Positions 29,713 to 38,279 of a stretch of DNA of 64,000 nt are shown here, one piece after another. Both the position numbers and the translations under genes were made by a program. Numbering within the stretch: the stretch's first letter is position 1; every line of letters starts with the position of its first letter. This DNA is from Microbispora sp. ZYX-F-249. GTDB lineage: Bacteria; Actinomycetota; Actinomycetes; Streptosporangiales; Streptosporangiaceae. The stretch covers positions 62,001 through 126,000 of the forward strand of contig NZ_JBDJAW010000003.1 of assembly GCF_039649665.1 (NCBI RefSeq). Direction: 5' to 3'. The notes under the pieces are model-generated. The model did not search any database and was not told the DNA's origin. It was given only the letters and a program-made list of their open reading frames with translations.

Positions 29713-30939
29713 GTGCGGGTGCGATGGACACGTGACGCGGAGGTCTGGCGCCTGGTCTTCCTGCTCGACGCGGAGGACGAGACCACGGGAGCCTGCACCG
29801 ACGGTCACCCGATCGAGCTGCGGACCAACTCCTGCCACGTGCGGACCGGCGCCGCCGGCGCGTCCCCGCATCCCGACCTGCTCGCGGTCGCCGCGTGGAC
29901 CGTCGTCGCGCCGTGGACGAGGCGGCGGGTGACCTTCGACCGGCCGATCTCCCCGGGGCTCGCCGAGGCGCTGCGTACGGGGTGGGGCGTGGACGCCGGG
30001 CCGGTCGGGGCGGATCCGCGGACGGGAGGCCGGCTGGCGATCTCCTACAGCGGGGGCGCGGACTCGATGGCGGTGGCCACGATGTTCCCCGACGCGCCGT
30101 TCGTGCACTTCCAGCGGGTGAGCCACCCCCGGGTGCCCAACCGGTGGACGCACTACCGCTCGGAGGTGCTGGCGCAGCTCGTCCACAAGACCGGGCGGGA
30201 GGCGCACGTCGTCCAGTCGGACCTCGAGTTCGTGCTGAGCCGGCCCCGGCCCGGGTTCCCCGAGCACCAGGCGGTGACGGCGGGCGCGCTGCTGCTGGCC
30301 GACGACCTCGACCTCGGCGGTGTCGCCTTCGGCCACGAACTGGGGTCGCGCTGGCTGGGCGGTGAGCGGTACACCCACCGCTACAGCCCGGACAACCCCA
30401 TGTGGGCGGCCGACGGCCCGTGGGGCCGGCTGTACGCCGCGGCCGGGCTCGCGATGGTCCTCCCGGCCGGCGGCCTCAGCGAGCCCGTGACCATGCGGAT
30501 GGCGATGGAGTCCGACCTCGCGCATCTGGTCCGCTGGTGCCTGCGCGGCGACCTGGACGGTCCCTGCGCCACGTGCTCCAAGTGCCTGCGCAAGGAGCTG
30601 ATCCTGGCGGCCGTGGAGCGGCGGCCGCTGAACACGCCGATCACGTCCGCGATGCCCGCCGCGCGCAAGTGGCAGGAGCCGCCGCCGTACGGTGGCCAGG
30701 AGACCATCGAATACGGGTGCGCGCACGTCCCGGGCATCGAGGAGACCCCCTTCGCCAGGGCGGCGGAGTTCCTCGGGGCGACCCCGGAGTCCGTACGGTG
30801 GCTGGAGCACTGTTATCCGCCCGCGCTCCGGGAGATCCCGGAGCCCTGGCGCGCCCGGGTCGAGGCGTACGTCGGTGAGCACATCGGGCTGATGACGGAG
30901 GACGAGGCGCGCCGGGTGGAGACGTGGGGGGAACGATGA
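29713..30939 (+). CDS. QueC-like PP-loop ATPase
   Basis: A 408-residue protein. An N-terminal domain of about 105 residues without a known match is followed by a PP-loop adenylation domain with 'AISYSGGADSMA' (SGGADS at 113-118). At 276-291 the cysteines are spaced C-x8-C-x2-C-x2-C ('CATCSKCLRKE' at the end), the same spacing as the zinc site of QueC (7-cyano-7-deazaguanine synthase). QueC is about 220-230 residues, so this is far larger. No queD, queE, queF or tgt gene lies in the window, so ordinary queuosine synthesis is unlikely. PP-loop enzymes activate a carboxylate or carbonyl with ATP. Its stop overlaps the ATG of the M55 gene (ATGA). The substrate is unknown. Confidence 0.75.
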   Translation: MRVRWTRDAEVWRLVFLLDAEDETTGACTDGHPIELRTNSCHVRTGAAGASPHPDLLAVAAWTVVAPWTRRRVTFDRPISPGLAEALRTGWGVDAGPVGADPRTGGRLAISYSGGADSMAVATMFPDAPFVHFQRVSHPRVPNRWTHYRSEVLAQLVHKTGREAHVVQSDLEFVLSRPRPGFPEHQAVTAGALLLADDLDLGGVAFGHELGSRWLGGERYTHRYSPDNPMWAADGPWGRLYAAAGLAMVLPAGGLSEPVTMRMAMESDLAHLVRWCLRGDLDGPCATCSKCLRKELILAAVERRPLNTPITSAMPAARKWQEPPPYGGQETIEYGCAHVPGIEETPFARAAEFLGATPESVRWLEHCYPPALREIPEPWRARVEAYVGEHIGLMTEDEARRVETWGER

Positions 30940-31778
30940 AGATCTACCTGTCGGTGGACATGGAGGGGGTCACCGGGCTGACCGACCCCGAGGAGATGCA
31001 CCTCGGGGGCCGGGGGTACGAGCGGGGCTGCGAGCTGATGACCGGGGACGCCAACGCGGTCGTCCAGGGCGCCTTCGACGCGGGCGCCGCGTCCGTGCTG
31101 GTGAACGACGCGCACGGATCCACCAAGAACCTCAGGATCGACCTGCTGGACGAGCGGGCCACCCTGGTCAGGGGCCCGGGCAAGCCGCACCGCATGGGGC
31201 AGGGCCTGGCGCCCGACATGGCCGCCGCCTGCTTCGCGGGCTACCACGCGCGCGCGGGCGTGCCGCACGGGGTGCTCAACCACACGTGGATGGGCAAGGA
31301 GATCCACAACGTCTACCTGAACGGCGAGATCTGCGGCGAGACCCGGCTCGTGGCGGGCTTCGCGGGCTCGATGGGCGTGCCGGTCGCGCTCGTCACCGGC
31401 GACGAGGCGGTGTGCGAGGAGGCCGGGGAACTGCTCGGCGACGTCGAGACGGTGGCCGTGAAGAAGGGCATCGACAAGTTCTCCGCCGAGCTGCTGCCCC
31501 CGGCGGTCGCCTGGCGGCGCATCCGCGAGGCCACGGCGCGCGCCCTGGGCCGGCTGCCGGACTTCCGGCCCTACGTGGTCGAGCCGCCGTACACGCTGGG
31601 CGTGGAGTGGAACTCCACCGCCATCGCCGCGGCCTGCTCGATCGTGCCCGGCGTGCGGCTCGCCGGGCCCCGGCACACCGAGTTCAGCACGGACGACTAC
31701 CACGAGATCATGGCGTTGTTCGGTATCTTTTCCATGATCGGCGGTCAGGTGGCCTGCGGCAGCGGCCGGTACGGCTGA
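30936..31778 (+). CDS. M55-family D-aminopeptidase-like metallopeptidase (DppA type)
   Basis: A 280-residue protein of peptidase family M55, whose type member is the Bacillus DppA D-aminopeptidase. The metal-ligand pattern matches: Asp8 and Glu10 in 'LSVDMEGVTG', His60 in 'VNDAHGS', His104 in 'AGYHARAG' and Glu131 in 'LNGEICGE', with 'NHTW' as the active-site loop. The length is typical. It would cleave N-terminal D-amino acids (or related amides), probably as a decameric cytoplasmic enzyme; there is no signal peptide. The ATG at 30936 follows GGGGGGAACG and overlaps the QueC-like stop by 4 bp, so the two proteins are made together. Confidence 0.88.
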   Translation: MKIYLSVDMEGVTGLTDPEEMHLGGRGYERGCELMTGDANAVVQGAFDAGAASVLVNDAHGSTKNLRIDLLDERATLVRGPGKPHRMGQGLAPDMAAACFAGYHARAGVPHGVLNHTWMGKEIHNVYLNGEICGETRLVAGFAGSMGVPVALVTGDEAVCEEAGELLGDVETVAVKKGIDKFSAELLPPAVAWRRIREATARALGRLPDFRPYVVEPPYTLGVEWNSTAIAAACSIVPGVRLAGPRHTEFSTDDYHEIMALFGIFSMIGGQVACGSGRYG

Positions 31779-31829
31779 CGCCGGATTTCCCCCGGATCCG
31801 GTTTCCCCCGAGAAGAAAGAGCAGGCAGG

Positions 31830-33410
31830 GTGGGCAGTGACGGCGTGACCCGTGACCGTACGGGGGCGCTGACACGGCGCGCCTTCCTGGTGGGGGTCGG
31901 CGCGGCCGGAGGCGCCGGGGCGATGTACGCCGCCATGGGCGCCCTCGGGCTCGCGCCGGACCATCAGCCGAAGGACTACACGCCGCCGAGCCGCTCCGAC
32001 TTCGCGCTGAGCGGCAGGGGCGCCGGGTCGGTGGTGATCCTCGGCGCGGGGATCGCCGGCCTGGCCACCGCCTACGAGCTCGGCAAGGCGGGGTACGACT
32101 GCACGATCCTGGAGGCCAGGGACCGGGTCGGCGGGCGCAGTGTCACGCTGCGCGGCGGCGACCGGCTGCCCGAGCTGTCCGGTGAGACGCAGGAGGCGAG
32201 GTTCGGGGAGGGCGTCTACTTCAACGCCGGGCCGGCCCGGATCGCCCAGTGGATGGTCACCCTCGACTACTGCCGCGAGCTGGGCGTCCCCATCGAGTTG
32301 TTCGTCAACGAGAACTCCGGCGCCTACGTCTACAACCACGGGATGAAGGCTCCGGTGCGGGCCCGCACCGCGCGTGCCGACACCTACGGCTACATCAGCG
32401 AGCTGCTGGCCAAGGCCACGAGGACCGGCGCGCTGGACCGGCGGCTGTCGGCGGCGGACAAGGACCGCCTGCTCCACTTCCTGTCGGAGTTCGGCGACAT
32501 CGGCAAGCGCTACGTCTACGCGGGGTCGGAGCGCAGGGGCTTCGCGACCTACCCCGGCGCCGGCGCGGGGGTGCCGCTCGGCGGCCCGCCGGCCCTGTCG
32601 GAGGTGCTCGGCTACGGACTCGGCCGCTCGATCGCGTTCCCGTTCGGCTTCGAGCAGGCCATGCCGATGTTCCAGCCGGTCGGCGGCATGGACGCCATCG
32701 CGGTCGCGCTGGCCGGCGCCGTCGGCCGCGACCGCATCCGCACCTCGGTCGAGGTGAAGAAGGTCACCAACCTGCCCGACGGCGTGGAGGTCGAGCACAC
32801 GGGCGGTCGCACCCGCGCGGACTACTGCGTCGCGGCCCTGCCGCCGCACGTGCTCGCGCGGATCCCCGGCAACCTGGACGCCCGCGTCGTCGCCGCCCTG
32901 CGCACGCCCACCCCCGTGTCGGCCGGGAAGATCGGGCTGGAGTACCGCCGCCGCTGGTGGGAGACCGACGACCGCATCTACGGCGGCATCACCGAGACCG
33001 ACCTGGACATCGCTCACATCTGGTACCCCTCGTACGGTTTCCACGGCACGCGCGGGCTGGTGGTCGGCTACTACAACCTCGACGAGGACGCCGACGCGTA
33101 CGGCCGCCTCACCCACGCCGAGCGGCAGCGGCGGGCGCTCACGCAGGGCAAGAAGATCCACGGCGAGAAGTACCGGTCGGAGCTGCTGTCCAGCGTCTCG
33201 ATCGCCTGGCAGCGGCAGCCGTACATCGAGGGCGCGTGGGTCGCCTGGCCCTCCTACGAGGGCGCCTTCGCACTCCTGCAGGAACCGGCCGGCCGGGTGT
33301 ACTTCGCGGGCGACTGGCTCACCCATCTCATCGCCTGGCAGGCGGGGGCACTGGAGTCGGCCCGTAAGGTGGTCACCCGACTGCACGAGCGCGCCGTCAA
33401 GGAGGGCTGA
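31830..33410 (+). CDS. Tat-exported FAD-dependent amine oxidase
   Basis: A 526-residue flavoprotein of the monoamine oxidase/L-amino-acid oxidase type. The N-terminus carries a twin-arginine signal ('[15 protein letters not shown]', Arg16-Arg17), so it is exported already folded. The FAD dinucleotide fold is at about 68-97 ('VVILGAGIAGLATAYELG', 'EARDRVGGRS'). The C-terminal FAD motif is 'RVYFAGDWLTHLIAWQAGAL'. It would oxidise an amine or amino acid to imine plus hydrogen peroxide outside the membrane. The GTG start lies behind AGAAAGAGCAGG. It is 51 bp after the M55 gene and immediately before the YbaK-like gene. Confidence 0.88.
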   Translation: MGSDGVTRDRTGALTRRAFLVGVGAAGGAGAMYAAMGALGLAPDHQPKDYTPPSRSDFALSGRGAGSVVILGAGIAGLATAYELGKAGYDCTILEARDRVGGRSVTLRGGDRLPELSGETQEARFGEGVYFNAGPARIAQWMVTLDYCRELGVPIELFVNENSGAYVYNHGMKAPVRARTARADTYGYISELLAKATRTGALDRRLSAADKDRLLHFLSEFGDIGKRYVYAGSERRGFATYPGAGAGVPLGGPPALSEVLGYGLGRSIAFPFGFEQAMPMFQPVGGMDAIAVALAGAVGRDRIRTSVEVKKVTNLPDGVEVEHTGGRTRADYCVAALPPHVLARIPGNLDARVVAALRTPTPVSAGKIGLEYRRRWWETDDRIYGGITETDLDIAHIWYPSYGFHGTRGLVVGYYNLDEDADAYGRLTHAERQRRALTQGKKIHGEKYRSELLSSVSIAWQRQPYIEGAWVAWPSYEGAFALLQEPAGRVYFAGDWLTHLIAWQAGALESARKVVTRLHERAVKEG

Positions 33411-33926
33411 ATGCCGCTCGAATGGGTTCCCGCGTCCGACCGGCCGGACCTGCTCGCCGAGCCGGTCGCCAAGGCCGTCGCCTCTCTCGGCGTGAAGGTG
33501 GAGGTCGCCGGGATCGATCCCGCGCTCTCCGACACCGCCGCCTTCTGCGAGCGGTACGGCGTGGCGATGGAGGACTCGGCCAACTGCGTCATCGTCGCCG
33601 CGAAGCGGGGCGGGGAGACGCGGTACGCCGCCGTCATGGTGCTCGCCACCGGGCGGGCCGACATCAACGGGATCGTGCGCCGTCATCTGGACGCGCGGAA
33701 GGCGTCGTTCGCCCCGCAGGCGGAGGCCGTCGAGCTGACCGGGATGGAGTACGGCGGCATCACCCCGATCGGGCTGCCCGAGGGCTGGCCGGTGCTCGTT
33801 GACGAAAACGTGACCCGGCGGCCGTTCGTCGTGATCGGCAGCGGCGTCCGCCGCTCCAAGCTGGCGCTTTCCGGCGAGGCGCTGGTCGCGGCGACCCGGG
33901 GGGAGGTCCTCGCGCTCACCGTTTGA
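33411..33926 (+). CDS. YbaK/ProX-fold aminoacyl-tRNA deacylase-like protein
   Basis: A 171-residue protein with the YbaK/prolyl-tRNA editing fold: 'DSANCVIVAAKRGGETRYAA' matches the region carrying the family's conserved lysine environment, and 'YGGITPIGLPEGWPVLVDENV' matches the GGVSPIG-type loop. Members hydrolyse wrongly charged aminoacyl-tRNAs or related aminoacyl esters. The ATG directly follows the amine-oxidase stop (no gap), so the two are coupled. A free-standing deacylase tied to a peptidase, an amine oxidase and a PP-loop enzyme is unusual, which raises the chance that it acts on a small molecule or modified tRNA. Confidence 0.85.
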   Translation: MPLEWVPASDRPDLLAEPVAKAVASLGVKVEVAGIDPALSDTAAFCERYGVAMEDSANCVIVAAKRGGETRYAAVMVLATGRADINGIVRRHLDARKASFAPQAEAVELTGMEYGGITPIGLPEGWPVLVDENVTRRPFVVIGSGVRRSKLALSGEALVAATRGEVLALTV

Positions 33927-34017
33927 CCGTCCGGTTGGAACCCCTTTGCGTCCCTCCTCCGTTGTGCGGAGCGGAGATGTGGCGCGATGGTTCACTCATG
34001 GGCGTTCTTTTAGTCGG

Positions 34018-34023
34018 TATGGT
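34018..34023 (+). promoter_or_regulatory. -10 element for the kinase cluster
   Basis: TATGGT lies 9 nt before the ATG at 34033, in a short AT-rich stretch, with no clear Shine-Dalgarno. It is a plausible leaderless or near-leaderless start for the first kinase gene. Confidence 0.4.
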
Positions 34024-34032
34024 GCTTAGGCG

Positions 34033-36318
34033 ATGAATCAGGACGACCGACTGGGCCCGTACCGGCTGCTGAGGCGGCTCGGTGAGGGCGGCATGGGCGT
34101 GGTTCACCTCGCCCTCGACCCGCAGGGCAGGCAGGTGGCCGTCAAGGTCCTGCGCTCGGAGGTGGCGGGCGACGACGTCGCGCGCAGACGTCTGTCGCGC
34201 GAGGTCGAGACCATGCGGCGGGTGCGCGGGCCGAACATCGCGGAGGTCGTGGACGCCGACGTCACCGGGCGCAGGCCGTACATCGTCACCCGCTACGTGC
34301 CGGGACGGCCGCTCGACGAGGTCGTCAAGAACGACGGGCCGCTGCCCCTCGGCGCCCTGCTCAAGGTGGCCGTCGGGGTGGCTCAGGCCCTCGCCGCCGT
34401 GCACGCCGCGGGGGTCATCCACCGCGACCTGAAGCCGGGCAACGTGCTGATGCTGGACGGCCAGCCGGTGCTGATCGACTTCGGCATCGCCCAGGCGGTC
34501 GACGCCACCCGGCTCACCCAGACCGGCATGTTCATCGGCACGCCCGGCTACCTCGCCCCGGAGATCATCGAGGGCCACGAGGCCGGGCCGCAGGTGGACG
34601 TGCACGCGTGGGCGGGCACCGTGCTCTACGCCGCCACCGGCCAGCCGCCGTTCGGCAAGGGCACGCTGGAGATGATCTTCTTCAACATCACCTCCGGCCG
34701 GGCCAACGTCGATGCGGCCCCCGCGCCGATCCAGCCGATGCTGCGCGCCGCGTTCAACCGCGACCCGGCCAGGCGGCCGACGGCGGCCGAGCTCGTGCGG
34801 CAGCTCGCGCGGCTCATGCCTCAGACTCCGGGCGGCAGGCCCCGGGTGCCCGACGAGATCACCACGGTGCCCAACGTCGACGACACGAGCGGCCAGCAGG
34901 TGCCCGGCTTCGGCTCTCCGGGCGGTCCGCCCACCGGTGGCGCACCGGTGGCGGGCCCGAACGTCCCGGGCCGGCCCGTCGCCGGCGGGCCGTCCACCGG
35001 GTCGCCGGTGCCGCCGGTCACTCCGCCGGTGGCCCCCGTGGCGACGCCGCCGGTCACCCCGTCCCCGGCGGGCGGCCGGGCCGAGGAGTTCGTCTCGCTG
35101 CTGCGCGAGACGCCCCAGGGCGGCCAGCCCGGCGACCCTTTCCCGACCGTACGGGTGACCGGAGAGGACCTGCGCAGGGCGGGCCTCGGGCCGTCCGCGC
35201 CGCCCGAGAGCCCGGCACAGGGCCAGGTGCATGGCCAGGCACATGGTCCGGCTCAGGGCCCCGCGGAGGGCGACATCCCGACCCGGATGCCCCCGCCCCG
35301 CACCACCGGCCCGTCCGCGTTCCCGGGCGCTCCCGGCGCCGGCCCGGCTCCCGGCACCGGCCCCGGCGGGCCGCCCGGGCCGCCGCGCGCCCAGCCGGAC
35401 GAGTGGCCGACGCCGATGCTGCGCCCGGAGGGTGACATCCCCACGCGCCGGGTGACCTCCGAGGAGGTGCGCCAGGCCGTCACCGGCGAGGCGATGGGAC
35501 CGCGCGGCACGGCGTCCCCTCAGCAGGGGGCCGGCGAGCACGGGGACGCGGCGGCGCGTGAGCGGGCCCTGTTCGGGAGCGTGCCGGAGATCTACGAGCG
35601 GACGCCGCACATCCACCAGCCGAACCCCGCGCCGTTCATGCCGACGGTGCGGGTGCCGCCGCCGACCGTGCCGCCCATGCCGTTCCCGTCCGGGGGCCTG
35701 CTGCAGCGCTCGAAGGCGTACGGCGTGACGAGCGCGCTGCTGCTCGTCGTGATGACGTCTGCCGCGGTCATTGCGCCGCTGCTGGTGTGCCTGGTGGCCG
35801 TGCCGGTCGCTGTGCTGCTGCGGGCCGCCGACATGGCCCAGCCGCACCTCAACTCCCGCCGCCCGGCCGGTGCCGCGGCGGCCGACGTGCTGCGCGTGCT
35901 GAGCCGGCCCGCGGAGCTCGTCAAGTCGATCGGCGTCACGATCGCGCTCGTGCCGTACGCGCTGGTCCTCGGGCTGCCGGTGACGCTGCTGCTCACCGTC
36001 CTGCTCGGCGGCACGCCCACGCTCCGGATCGCGGCGCTGAGCTGGGGGACCGCGACGGCGCTGTGGACGATTTGCGCCGGGCCCGGAGTGGTCGGCCCGG
36101 GCAGGCAGATGCGGCGGACGCTCGCCTCGCTGGTGCCCGGCGCGGGAGCGGCCAAGGGCCTCGCCTGGGGGATCGGCGCACTCGCGGCGCTGACGGCGGC
36201 GATCGCACTCTCCAGCCTCCTGGGTAAACAGACAGCAGGGCACTTCTGGGGCCCGATCGACGTTTGGTCAATACAGGAACGGCTGGAAGACCTGCGTAAC
36301 CAGGCGGGGAATGGGTGA
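34033..36318 (+). CDS. Membrane Ser/Thr protein kinase, copy 1
   Basis: A 761-residue Hanks-type kinase. Catalytic domain about 8-265: Gly loop 'LGEGGMGVVHLALD', Lys38, catalytic Asp132 in 'VIHRDLKPGNVL', DFG at 149-151, and 'IGTPGYLAPEII'. A disordered Pro/Gly-rich linker of about 280 residues follows (about 280-555). The tail has about four to six hydrophobic segments (about 560-735) and a short cytoplasmic end. It lacks PASTA repeats, so it is not PknB-like. Its stop overlaps the next kinase's GTG (GTGA). The ligand and substrates are unknown; the membrane tail is probably the sensor. Confidence 0.88.
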   Translation: MNQDDRLGPYRLLRRLGEGGMGVVHLALDPQGRQVAVKVLRSEVAGDDVARRRLSREVETMRRVRGPNIAEVVDADVTGRRPYIVTRYVPGRPLDEVVKNDGPLPLGALLKVAVGVAQALAAVHAAGVIHRDLKPGNVLMLDGQPVLIDFGIAQAVDATRLTQTGMFIGTPGYLAPEIIEGHEAGPQVDVHAWAGTVLYAATGQPPFGKGTLEMIFFNITSGRANVDAAPAPIQPMLRAAFNRDPARRPTAAELVRQLARLMPQTPGGRPRVPDEITTVPNVDDTSGQQVPGFGSPGGPPTGGAPVAGPNVPGRPVAGGPSTGSPVPPVTPPVAPVATPPVTPSPAGGRAEEFVSLLRETPQGGQPGDPFPTVRVTGEDLRRAGLGPSAPPESPAQGQVHGQAHGPAQGPAEGDIPTRMPPPRTTGPSAFPGAPGAGPAPGTGPGGPPGPPRAQPDEWPTPMLRPEGDIPTRRVTSEEVRQAVTGEAMGPRGTASPQQGAGEHGDAAARERALFGSVPEIYERTPHIHQPNPAPFMPTVRVPPPTVPPMPFPSGGLLQRSKAYGVTSALLLVVMTSAAVIAPLLVCLVAVPVAVLLRAADMAQPHLNSRRPAGAAAADVLRVLSRPAELVKSIGVTIALVPYALVLGLPVTLLLTVLLGGTPTLRIAALSWGTATALWTICAGPGVVGPGRQMRRTLASLVPGAGAAKGLAWGIGALAALTAAIALSSLLGKQTAGHFWGPIDVWSIQERLEDLRNQAGNG

Positions 36319-38240
36319 CGGGGGACGACATGTCGGCTACTGAGGCTCCCGAGAGGATCGGGCCCTACCGGCTGCTGCGGCAGCTCGGCGAGGGCGGCAT
36401 GGGGGTGGTCCATCTCGGCCTGGACACGGAGGGGCGCGAGGTCGCGGTCAAGGTCCTGCACCCGCACGTCGCGACCGACCTCAAGGCCCGTGACCGGCTC
36501 ACCCGCGAGGTCGAGACCATGCGGCGGGTGCGCAGCAAGCGCGTCGCCGAGGTGCTCGACGCCGACCTGACCGGCGCCGCGCCGTACATCGTGACGCGGT
36601 ACGCCCCCGGGCGGACGTTGGAGCAGACGGTGCTGGAGGACGGGCCGCTCTCCGACGACGGCGTGATCCGGCTCGCGGTGGGCCTGTGCGAGGCCCTGGT
36701 CGCCATCCACGCGGCCGAGGTCATCCACCGCGACCTCAAGCCGGCCAACGTGATGCTCGTGGACGGCGAGCCGCTGGTGATCGACTTCGGCATCGCCCAT
36801 CTGGTCAACGCCACGCGGCTGACCCAGACCGGGATGTTCGTCGGCACGCCCGGCTACCTCGCCCCGGAGATCATCCGGGACACCGAGATCACCCAGGCCG
36901 CCGACGTGCACGCGCTGGCGGCCACGGTCTTCTTCGCGGCCACCGGCAAGGCGCCGTTCGGCTCGGGCACGTTCGAGTCGGTCTGTTACAACATCCTCGA
37001 AGGCAAGGCGCAGGTGGACCTCGCGCCGGCCTGGCTGCGGGGCTGGCTGCGCCTCGCCCTGGCGCCCGACGCCTCGTCGCGTCCCGGCGCCGCGTCGCTG
37101 CTGCGGCACAGTCGCTCGCTCGACCCCTCGGTCACCGTGCTGCAGGAAAGCGCCCAGACGCCGCGTGACGGCGGGACGCGCATCCTCGACGGCACGCGGG
37201 TGCTCGACGATGCGGCGCGGACGGACGCGGGCGGCCGGGTGAACGGAGGCGGCGCGAGCCGGACCGGCAGGCTGCCGGCCAACGAGGACAGCTACTCCGA
37301 CCTACTGCCGCCGGTGAACTACGTGGAGCCGGAACGGCCCCGCCGGGAGCCCCGGGCGCCCAGGCAGCGCCGCCCGGTGTCCGCGCCGCCGCCGGCGCAT
37401 CCACAGGCCCCGCCGTACGGGCAGGGGGGCCCGCCCCCGCCGCCGTACCAGCCCGCGGTGTATCCGCCGCCGCCGTATCCCGACCAGCGGGTGGCCGGCT
37501 ATCCGGAGCCCCGGGTCGCGCCGCCGGCGGCTCCCGCCGCGCCGTACGAACCCGAGCGGAAGCGGGCCCCCTACCGGGCGCCGCATCCGGTGCTCGCGGC
37601 CCTGCTGCTGGCCACGCTCGTGGCGCTGGCCTGCCTGCTGCCGGTCGTGGTGGGCCTGTTCGCCGTCGTGGCGGCGCTGTGCCTGCGGGTGGGGCAGTAC
37701 CTGCTCGGCGACCTCGCCGACCGCCGGGCCGCGCGGGGCGCGAGCGGGACCGACCCGCTCCTCGCGGTGCTCGGCACGCCGTGGGCGCTGATCAAGGCCG
37801 GACTGGCGACGGTGGTCCAGGTGCCGCTGGCCGCGATGTTCGCGATGTGCGTGTGGGGCGGCTTCCACTACCTCGGCGGCGTCAGGCCCGACCCCGCCGC
37901 CGCGTACGCCGCGGGAGCCTTCGTGGCAGGGCTGTTCCTCCTGCCCGGGGGGAAGGCTCCCCGCAAGGCCGTGTCCCGGACGCTGAGCACGGTGATCCGG
38001 AGCCCCGGAGCGGGAATGATCGTGACGATCGCGGTCGGCACGGTCGCGCTGTTCGCGGTCATGACGGCGCTGTCCGCGGACGCCTCCTGGGTCCCCTGGC
38101 GGCCGCCGTCCGTGGCGGTGGACCACATCGTCGCGGATCTCAAGCAGAGGGGCCAGGACACGGTCGTCAACCTGATCGGCGGCGTGGTCGGGGACTTCAT
38201 GGACAGGATCGGCCTGCGTTTCCTGACCTTCTGGACCTGA
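36315..38240 (+). CDS. Membrane Ser/Thr protein kinase, copy 2
   Basis: A 641-residue paralogue of the preceding kinase. The kinase domain has 'LGEGGMGVVHLGLD', Lys46, 'VIHRDLKPANVM', 'VIDFGIAHL' and 'FVGTPGYLAPEII'; the activation segments of copies 1 and 2 are nearly the same ('TQTGMF'). A Pro/Tyr-rich linker (about 335-415) is followed by several hydrophobic segments that resemble the tail of copy 1. The start is GTG 36315, overlapping the previous stop; an in-frame ATG at 36330 is possible. The coupling implies near-equal amounts of the two kinases, which might form a hetero-complex. Confidence 0.87.
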   Translation: MTGDDMSATEAPERIGPYRLLRQLGEGGMGVVHLGLDTEGREVAVKVLHPHVATDLKARDRLTREVETMRRVRSKRVAEVLDADLTGAAPYIVTRYAPGRTLEQTVLEDGPLSDDGVIRLAVGLCEALVAIHAAEVIHRDLKPANVMLVDGEPLVIDFGIAHLVNATRLTQTGMFVGTPGYLAPEIIRDTEITQAADVHALAATVFFAATGKAPFGSGTFESVCYNILEGKAQVDLAPAWLRGWLRLALAPDASSRPGAASLLRHSRSLDPSVTVLQESAQTPRDGGTRILDGTRVLDDAARTDAGGRVNGGGASRTGRLPANEDSYSDLLPPVNYVEPERPRREPRAPRQRRPVSAPPPAHPQAPPYGQGGPPPPPYQPAVYPPPPYPDQRVAGYPEPRVAPPAAPAAPYEPERKRAPYRAPHPVLAALLLATLVALACLLPVVVGLFAVVAALCLRVGQYLLGDLADRRAARGASGTDPLLAVLGTPWALIKAGLATVVQVPLAAMFAMCVWGGFHYLGGVRPDPAAAYAAGAFVAGLFLLPGGKAPRKAVSRTLSTVIRSPGAGMIVTIAVGTVALFAVMTALSADASWVPWRPPSVAVDHIVADLKQRGQDTVVNLIGGVVGDFMDRIGLRFLTFWT

Positions 38241-38279
38241 CCTGCCCCGATCCCGACAGCGACGCGGGGGAGACACAAC

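Noticed and set aside
26631-29735. 1034-codon open frame antisense to the LAL regulator
   Set aside because: Composition is Gln/Arg/Gly-rich, no motifs; the opposite strand encodes a complete LuxR-type regulator.
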